Source: Euryarchaeota archaeon UBA226 (lineage in GTDB: Archaea; Thermoplasmatota; Poseidoniia; Poseidoniales; Poseidoniaceae). Taken from it: a stretch of DNA of 8,030 nt. The notes beneath the pieces are model-generated. The model did no database searches. It was given only the letters and a program-made list of their open reading frames with translations, and was not told where the DNA came from. Position 1 is the stretch's first letter. Each line of letters starts with the position of its first letter. Where the stretch lies: assembly GCA_002505935.1 (NCBI GenBank), contig DAWL01000179.1, forward strand, positions 1 to 8,030. Reading direction: 5' to 3'. This document shows, one piece after another, positions 1 to 5,554 of this stretch. The translations under genes were made by a program, and so were the position numbers.

Positions 1-972
1 GTCTTCTCCACCAAGAGCGATTTTGTTGCCATTGGAATCCACGGCTAAATGCTCTACGATTCCCGCATGTTCAATCTGCCATGCTGGTTCTCCATCCATA
101 TCTTTGTCAGAAATTCTGTAGAGATGGAACCAACTAGCAACCAACAAGTCATCACCGATGGTAGCAAGTCTTTGGATGGCGTAGGATGATTGCCAAATCT
201 GTTCTGGTTCTGAGCCGATTACGGCCTTGAGAATACGGCCATCGAATTGACTGAGCCAACAGCCATCTGAATGTGCTGCGATACCTGTGCATCTCGCTGA
301 TAATTCTGCAGTGTGGGTCTTGTTTCCAAGAGGACTCCACCATTCAGCCTCTAGTTCATTTTCATCATTTGCCGCCAATCCAAGCGTTTCTTTGGCTATG
401 ACTAGATGACCATCCGATTGGAATGCAATAGCGGTTACTCTCTCGGCAGAGTTGGAACTTGGCTTTCTCTGAAATCTAGTTTCTCCGGTTCGGTCTATGA
501 CGGTGACAACTCCTTCATCATCTGCTACTGCAACAGTTCGACCTACTCTGTCAACAGCCACCAGATTCAATTCACTACCTGAGTAGTGGTGCAGACTTCG
601 GCCATGAATGTCGAGAAGGTGGAGTGACCTGCTGCCATCGATTAAGGCGATCAGGCCACTGCTTACAGAGACGCTTAGCAGGTCGCATCCTCCTGCTACT
701 TCGTGTGTCCACAAAACTTCACCATCGGTTGAGACCAAGTGCAGGTCAGCGTCGGACATTCCCATGACAAAACGATTCTTTGAGAGTGGTTCAATGGGGC
801 CGGGTGCTCCATCCAATTCGAGTTGGTTTGGTTTGCTACCATCTGATTCAGCGATGTGAAATGAACCCTCGATTTCGCCCCATGCAAGATATTTTCCATC
901 GCCCGAGAATGCCAAATCAGAAAGCAGAGTTGAAGTCTCTATGGTCGCAAGTGGGTCGATGACCATCGGCAT
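1..972 (-). CDS. Beta-propeller (WD40/PQQ-like) protein, 3' end cut by window edge
   Basis: An uninterrupted minus-strand reading frame of 324 codons starts at ATG 972 and is still open at base 1, so the C-terminus lies outside the window. It starts MPMVIDPLATIETSTLL and has no signal peptide, so it is probably cytoplasmic. It shows repeated units of about 40 residues with hydrophobic beta-strands and turn motifs such as FSGDGKYLAWGE, VDRVGRTVAVADDEG, AFQSDGHLVIAK and VDSNGNKIALGGED, typical of WD40 or PQQ-like propeller blades; six or so blades are present in the visible part. The start is supported by AAGGA at 981-985, eight bases upstream. It lies 31 nt after the ThiI-like gene on the same strand, probably in the purF operon. 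Such propellers are usually protein-interaction scaffolds; no enzymatic function can be assigned. The fold class is fairly clear, the role unknown. Confidence 0.8.
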   Translation of the reverse strand, partial: MPMVIDPLATIETSTLLSDLAFSGDGKYLAWGEIEGSFHIAESDGSKPNQLELDGAPGPIEPLSKNRFVMGMSDADLHLVSTDGEVLWTHEVAGGCDLLSVSVSSGLIALIDGSRSLHLLDIHGRSLHHYSGSELNLVAVDRVGRTVAVADDEGVVTVIDRTGETRFQRKPSSNSAERVTAIAFQSDGHLVIAKETLGLAANDENELEAEWWSPLGNKTHTAELSARCTGIAAHSDGCWLSQFDGRILKAVIGSEPEQIWQSSYAIQRLATIGDDLLVASWFHLYRISDKDMDGEPAWQIEHAGIVEHLAVDSNGNKIALGGED

Positions 973-980
973 GCTATCAT

Positions 981-985
981 TCCTT
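981..985 (-). promoter_or_regulatory. Ribosome binding site of the beta-propeller gene
   Basis: AAGGA on the minus strand lies 8 nt before ATG 972. It supports that start over a second in-frame ATG two codons later. It sits in the 31-nt gap after the ThiI-like stop codon, as expected for translation within one polycistronic message. Confidence 0.5.
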
Positions 986-1003
986 ACACAACGACATTGT
1001 TCT

Positions 1004-1948
1004 TCATGTTATCCACGACATCAAGTTTGAGTTTCCGGCATGTCCCCACGGCTTTGAAGCAGGGTCTAACAGATGTTCAAGTAGAGCGCTTTTCTCTACC
1101 TCATTCCATCCCTGAGTAGCGTCCAATTCAACGGCAGGAGTAATTCTATCACGGTCTATTCGAATCAATTCTTCCGCTTCATCTCTCATTATTCCAATGA
1201 ATCCCCATGGTGTGCGTTTTCCTTGTCTTTTCCGTCTTGCAGCAGAAGGATTTCCTTTGCTGGCCTCAAGAATTCCGGGGTCCCACTCGTCTAGAATAGC
1301 CATCAATTCTTCATCACATCCGGGCAAAGGGATGATTGCTGCACCTCTACGCATTACTTGCCATGAACTCAATAGTTGGTTTCGGTCGCTGATTTTTGCA
1401 ATGACATTACCCTGTACGCCGCATGGAAGGCCTCCAGGTCCAGGGATTCTATCTTCCATCAACCAAGCTTGAGAAGCACTCATGTGTACTTTTACCGTAA
1501 TCTGTGGATTGCTGAGATCAACTTTCAGTTCGGGGTCCATCTGTAGCATATGATATCCAACTTCACCTGCGAATTCTTGGCTGCTCCAGTTCTGTTTTGC
1601 CCCACTTCTCTTGCAGCGAACTGCGAAGGTTCTGTACTCGCCTTTTTTGGGGTCTCTTTCAACTGCTGCTTTGGCGACAACTTCGGGGTCGAGTTGCATA
1701 GGTGAAATCGGGTCTGCCCCTACCAGTCCAAAGCATCGCCTGAAAATCTCCTCAACGCGTACAGGATCAGCATGTGAGAATGCAAGCATCAGGCTTTCTT
1801 GTCGCTCAAAGAATAGGTCCATGCCATTTCGAATAGCGGCTCTTTCCAGACTGCTTCTGAGTACCCTCTCAAAATTGCGTCTGACACGAGGAGATTTCAG
1901 CCCTAGTTCTCCAAAACGGAGTGCCCATGAACGTTGTTCAACAGCCAT
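1004..1948 (-). CDS. ThiI-like THUMP protein with degenerate PP-loop (probable pseudoenzyme)
   Basis: Predicted protein of 314 residues. Residues 8-40 (WALRFGELGLKSPRVRRNFE and following) match the N-terminal ferredoxin-like region of ThiI, the enzyme that makes 4-thiouridine at tRNA position 8. Residues about 60-160 look like a THUMP RNA-binding domain (FAVRCKRSG, then a Ser-x-Glu-Phe segment, VDLSNPQITVKVH). Residues 172-207 align with the start of the PP-loop domain (GGLPCGVQGNVIAKIS, then WQVMRRGAAIIPL). Where family members have the ATP-pyrophosphatase motif SGGxDSxVA, this protein reads SDRNQLLSS (187-195), so the adenylation site appears lost. The remaining domain is also short, and the protein is smaller than a typical archaeal ThiI. 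I infer an RNA-binding protein without thiolase activity. The frame stays open upstream into purF, but ATG 1948 is chosen because GAGGG precedes it by 6 nt and the homology to ThiI starts there. It follows purF by 19 nt. Confidence 0.75.
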   Translation of the reverse strand: MAVEQRSWALRFGELGLKSPRVRRNFERVLRSSLERAAIRNGMDLFFERQESLMLAFSHADPVRVEEIFRRCFGLVGADPISPMQLDPEVVAKAAVERDPKKGEYRTFAVRCKRSGAKQNWSSQEFAGEVGYHMLQMDPELKVDLSNPQITVKVHMSASQAWLMEDRIPGPGGLPCGVQGNVIAKISDRNQLLSSWQVMRRGAAIIPLPGCDEELMAILDEWDPGILEASKGNPSAARRKRQGKRTPWGFIGIMRDEAEELIRIDRDRITPAVELDATQGWNEVEKSALLEHLLDPASKPWGHAGNSNLMSWIT

Positions 1949-1954
1949 GCTGTT

Positions 1955-1959
1955 CCCTC
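1955..1959 (-). promoter_or_regulatory. Ribosome binding site deciding the start of the ThiI-like gene
   Basis: GAGGG on the minus strand lies 6 nt before ATG 1948, inside the 19-nt gap after the purF stop. The reading frame continues upstream to 2164, but those 72 extra codons lie antiphase within the conserved end of purF and resemble no ThiI sequence. Confidence 0.6.
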
Positions 1960-1967
1960 TAGAGTCT

Positions 1968-3497
1968 TCACTCCTGATTGTGAATCTCAAGAATCTCGTC
2001 ATCAACATGTCGCTTGGTCTTGGCGACATCATTTCGCTCATTTTCCAGAGTCTGAAGATAGACATCATCGATATCACCGGTGATATACTCTCCATTGAAG
2101 CATGAAGCATCAAAACTTGAGAGTCCAAGAGAACCGTTTGAACATGAGTCAATGAGATCTTCAAGGGTCTGATAGATTAGCCAGTCTGCACCGATTGAGG
2201 CGCAAATCTCCTCTGTATTTTTGCCATGGGCAATATACTCACCTTTTGCTGGCATATCGATTCCATAGACGTTAGGATGGACCACGGGAGGCGCCGCACT
2301 GGCGAACAGGACCTTGGAGGCACCAGCATCTCTAGCCATCTGAACGATTTTGCGGCTTGTATTCCCTCTGACTATTGAGTCATCAACTAACAAGACGGTT
2401 TTCCCAGCGAACTCCTGAGGTATTGGGTTGAGTTTCTTACGAACTGAATCCTGACGAATAGTCTGTCCTGGCATGATGAAAGTTCGGCCAACGTATCGAT
2501 TTTTCACGAAGCCTTCTCGGAAGGGAATTCCCGCTTCATTTGCTAATTCCATTGCGGCAATTCTACCACTATCTGGAACTGGGATTACCACATCGATATC
2601 ACCTTGGTACTCATCTTTGATTCGTTTAGCCAATTTTCTTCCCATCTCCAATCTTGAAGCATGCACACTTATTCCATCAATAACTGAGTCTGGTCTAGCG
2701 AAATAGACTTGCTCAAAGATGCATGGATGATATTGAGGCTCTTCTGCGCATTGTTGAGAGAACATCTGACCCCCTGCGGCAATGAATACTGCTTCACCCG
2801 GTGCGATATCCTTGACGTGTTCAAAGCCCAATGAGACCATTGCAACCGATTCACTGGCAATCAGCCACTCTTCTCTTCCATCATCTTCCACTCTACGTCC
2901 AAGGCAAAGTGGGCGTATTCCATAGGGGTCTCTGAATCCTAGCAATCCATAGCCGCTAATCATCGCAACAACGGCATAACTTCCACTGGTTTCCCGGTGT
3001 ACTCGGGATACTGCATTGAATATTGCATTGGTGTCTAAATACAGGTCCTTTTGGATGACCAATTTGCGCTCTTTGTGAAGTTCGTTGGCTAAAATATTCA
3101 TCAAAACTTCTGAATCACTGGATGTGTTGAGGTGCCGTAAGTCATCCATCAACGATTTTCTCAGATCAGGAGCATTGGTTAGATTTCCGTTGTGAGCAAG
3201 ACTGATTCCGTATGGCGAATTAGTGTAGAATGGCTGTGCTTCAGCACCAGATGAGGTGCCTGCGGTAGGATATCTGACATGCCCGATGCCCATGTGTCCT
3301 TCTAGCCTATCCATGTGCCTTTGCCTGAACACATCCTTGACCAAACCGTTGGCTTTGCGCTGGTATAGGTTGTCTCCATCAGAGGTCACAATTCCGGCTG
3401 CATCTTGGCCGCGGTGTTGTAACACGGTAAGCCCGTCATAGATTAGCTGAGCCACCTTGGATTCCTCGGTGGCGACGATGCCGATGATGCCGCACAT
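1968..3497 (-). CDS. purF: Amidophosphoribosyltransferase, E. coli-type PurF
   Basis: Protein of 509 residues (E. coli PurF has 505). It catalyses the first committed step of purine synthesis, converting PRPP and glutamine to phosphoribosylamine in the cytoplasm. The N-terminal glutaminase (about 1-235) begins MCGIIGIV with the nucleophile Cys2, exposed after Met removal, and has HRGQDAAG, GHVRYPTAG and the HNGN segment (102-105). The phosphoribosyltransferase domain has the PRPP loop VLLVDDSIVRGNTS (368-381) and the conserved YFARPDS and KNRYVGRTFIMPGQ segments. Start: ATG 3497 places Cys second; the frame extends 22 codons upstream, but these resemble nothing and would bury the catalytic Cys. 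Cysteines that bind the 4Fe-4S cluster in B. subtilis-type PurF are mostly missing: the position in HPNVYGID is Asn (409), and only SCFNGEY remains near the end. The tail ending EIHNQE closely resembles the E. coli tail from my memory of that sequence. It heads the minus-strand gene set. Confidence 0.97.
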   Translation of the reverse strand: MCGIIGIVATEESKVAQLIYDGLTVLQHRGQDAAGIVTSDGDNLYQRKANGLVKDVFRQRHMDRLEGHMGIGHVRYPTAGTSSGAEAQPFYTNSPYGISLAHNGNLTNAPDLRKSLMDDLRHLNTSSDSEVLMNILANELHKERKLVIQKDLYLDTNAIFNAVSRVHRETSGSYAVVAMISGYGLLGFRDPYGIRPLCLGRRVEDDGREEWLIASESVAMVSLGFEHVKDIAPGEAVFIAAGGQMFSQQCAEEPQYHPCIFEQVYFARPDSVIDGISVHASRLEMGRKLAKRIKDEYQGDIDVVIPVPDSGRIAAMELANEAGIPFREGFVKNRYVGRTFIMPGQTIRQDSVRKKLNPIPQEFAGKTVLLVDDSIVRGNTSRKIVQMARDAGASKVLFASAAPPVVHPNVYGIDMPAKGEYIAHGKNTEEICASIGADWLIYQTLEDLIDSCSNGSLGLSSFDASCFNGEYITGDIDDVYLQTLENERNDVAKTKRHVDDEILEIHNQE

Positions 3498-3605
3498 CGC
3501 TATTCCCGACCCACCCTCTGCTCCGCCGGTTTTAGTCTTTGACTGACCTCGGGGGGAATCCATTGGGCCGGCGGATTGATGATTGATAGTGATTGCAGGG
3601 TGTAC
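3498..3605. promoter_or_regulatory. Divergent intergenic region between purF and the nuclease genes
   Basis: This 108-nt gap must hold promoters for both directions if each gene set is transcribed from here. No clear archaeal TATA box is visible. The nearest candidate for purF is the weak ACTAAAACC on the minus strand (about 3528-3536). An 8-bp inverted repeat, TCCGCCGG at 3522-3529 and CCGGCGGA at 3568-3575, flanks the centre and lies 24 and 30 nt from the two start codons. This could be an operator, but 8 bp may be chance. Confidence 0.4.
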
Positions 3606-5516
3606 ATGCCAGTCGGAACTCCGCCATTAGGGGGCCCCGTTGGGCGCAGTAGAATGCGCCTGTCTGCCAGCGGTTTGGTGACTTGGCAAAGGTGTCCAAG
3701 GCAATGGTTTCATCGCAACAAACAGGGTCTTTCCGGTCCGGTAAATCCTGAGATGATTCTTGGGATTTTAGTTGAGGATGCCTTGGTCGGTCTATTGATG
3801 GAAGATCCCGGATATCGTCCAATCGATTCACCACCGGGCTGGGTATCATTCCACAAGGACATCCCTGACAAGACTCCGCATGAAGTCCTTGAGCCGGAAT
3901 CGTTGCAGGATATCCGCGAATATCTCATGGCTAGAGTTGAAGTATCCGCCAGTTTAGTGATAGAGATGGGCGAGGAAAAATGGAACAAAGCCCCATTCAA
4001 GATGGAAGGTCGTGAATGGTCAGAATTGACCGTTGCTAGAGTGGAGGAATTACTCAAAGCGGGCATTGAGATGCAACTTGCAGAGGTAGAGGCATGCCAT
4101 TCCTCAGGAGGAGGGCCTCATCTTGAATCGTGGAGAAGAAAAGGAGACCCGCATCTAGTCTGTGCGCCGCGTTGGTCGGAAGAAGCGAGGTTTCCGATTC
4201 CCGATAAGGTCCCTGGTAATTCACTGAAACTGGCTTTGTCTTCTGAGTCAGTTGAATCAACCGATATGCAAGAAGGAGAAGTCACTTGGATGGAGGCTTG
4301 GATTATCGCTAGACCATGGATGAAGGACCCTAGGGTTTGGCAGCCTCAGCGCCTATACCATCCCGATGGTTGGGCTGCTGGAGAACTTGACATGCTCCAT
4401 AGATGGTCTGGCAAGGCTGGATTGGTCGACATCAAATCAGGAGATGGAAGCAGCGGCTGGTCTCAGGGTCTTGCTAGCCAATTACAGTTCTATCAGTGGT
4501 TGTTCCTGCGTACTCGTACAGAGGATTCACTAATCACGGAAGTTAAGTCACTACAAGGTTGGTACCTTGGTTCTTCGAATATAGTAGAAATTTCGCAGTG
4601 GAGTGATGATGAACTCGCAGAAAAGGATGGAGAGTTACATGAAATCTGGTCGAGAATGACTTCTGCAGACGGCCAAAGACAGACTTGGCCTGAGGCCGAA
4701 CCAAGTGAGTGGAAGGAAGAGGGCCCACAGGGAACTTGCAAGCGATGCCACGCCCGTTTCATCTGCGATGCTGTTTCTGACGAATTGAAAGATGAGGGAT
4801 TGTCCAATATATTGCCCCCTAGGATGTTGGGACTTGAGAGAAAAGAGGTGGTTCAGCGTTTGGTTCCTCGCGACCCAGCATCACCTATCTCTGAGATCCC
4901 AAACCGCCTCAACGTTTCAGGTAAATTAGGTGGGAAGTGGGGACCCATGTCCAATCACTTTGGTGAACCGGTTCATGGGGCAGTGTTGAGTAGCGGTTCA
5001 CAAGCAAGCGTAGTGCTGGAAGAAATGGCGCCCGGAACCTGTCTAGAATTGAGAGATGTTCCTGATGGCCCTTGGGTAGTCAAAAATGCCGCACCTGGCG
5101 TTTGGCGGGGTGCTGCGAGACTGTATCTTGATTCACATAGTTCCTTGATTCCGTTAGAGCAAGCGGAAGATATCGAGACTACAAGGATCGGTTTGCTTCC
5201 GACAAGAGCCAATGTCGATGGCTTGGTTGTTTCGAGAAGAACTAGTCATGGGATGCGAATTGATGGTAAGCCCTGGACTATGGTGAACTTTCATCTCTGG
5301 GATGGTTGCGATATCATTGAGAATGTGGTTTTTGGTTGGGGGATGACTGAGACCTTTGCCGACATTTCTGTTGGTGATAGAATCCTTGTGATTTCAGCGG
5401 AATTAGGTTGGCGAGCAGGGCTTCCGCAACTCAGGATTTCTCCACAAGGAACAAGAATCGAGGTCAGGCAAAGAGATTGGCAACTTTCTGAAGACATGCC
5501 GGCTTCTTTCAGGTAA
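3606..5516 (+). CDS. Cas4/AddB-like PD-(D/E)XK nuclease with Fe-S cysteines and OB-fold tail (paralogue 1)
   Basis: Protein of 636 residues. The nuclease core contains LSASGLVTWQRCPRQW (first cluster Cys30), LGILVEDAL (53-60; Glu57 where relatives have His), GELD (259-262), VDIKSG (274-279, the DxK motif), QLQFY (292-296, the QxxxY motif) and CKRCHARFIC (Cys378, Cys381, Cys387). This cysteine layout, one before and three after the catalytic core, is that of Cas4, AddB and Dna2, where it binds 4Fe-4S. Residues about 450-520 and 535-622 look like one or two OB-folds (MVNFHLWDGCDII and SVGDRILVISAELGWRAG), suggesting single-stranded DNA binding. A DNA end-processing nuclease is inferred. Start: a TTG (3576) and an ATG (3579) lie upstream in frame, but ATG 3606 gives MPVGTPPLGGPVG, matching the paralogue's MPVHHPPSDDPIG, and follows AGGGTG by 3 nt. 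ATG 3654 is a shorter alternative. The paralogue begins 38 nt downstream. Confidence 0.85.
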   Translation: MPVGTPPLGGPVGRSRMRLSASGLVTWQRCPRQWFHRNKQGLSGPVNPEMILGILVEDALVGLLMEDPGYRPIDSPPGWVSFHKDIPDKTPHEVLEPESLQDIREYLMARVEVSASLVIEMGEEKWNKAPFKMEGREWSELTVARVEELLKAGIEMQLAEVEACHSSGGGPHLESWRRKGDPHLVCAPRWSEEARFPIPDKVPGNSLKLALSSESVESTDMQEGEVTWMEAWIIARPWMKDPRVWQPQRLYHPDGWAAGELDMLHRWSGKAGLVDIKSGDGSSGWSQGLASQLQFYQWLFLRTRTEDSLITEVKSLQGWYLGSSNIVEISQWSDDELAEKDGELHEIWSRMTSADGQRQTWPEAEPSEWKEEGPQGTCKRCHARFICDAVSDELKDEGLSNILPPRMLGLERKEVVQRLVPRDPASPISEIPNRLNVSGKLGGKWGPMSNHFGEPVHGAVLSSGSQASVVLEEMAPGTCLELRDVPDGPWVVKNAAPGVWRGAARLYLDSHSSLIPLEQAEDIETTRIGLLPTRANVDGLVVSRRTSHGMRIDGKPWTMVNFHLWDGCDIIENVVFGWGMTETFADISVGDRILVISAELGWRAGLPQLRISPQGTRIEVRQRDWQLSEDMPASFR

Positions 5517-5554
5517 GGCCATCGTTGATATGCCTTGGACGTAAACCAACTCAC

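Noticed and set aside
1611..2105. 164-codon plus-strand open frame
   Set aside because: It is the antisense shadow of the ThiI-like gene and the purF end, and its translation is Ser/Leu-rich without recognisable motifs.
1949..2164. 72-codon upstream extension of the ThiI-like gene into purF
   Set aside because: It lies out of frame within the conserved end of purF, resembles no ThiI sequence, and a good ribosome binding site precedes ATG 1948.
3498..3563. 22-codon N-terminal extension of PurF
   Set aside because: PurF needs Cys immediately after the initiator Met; an extension would abolish the catalytic N-terminus unless processed, and the sequence is not propeptide-like by eye.
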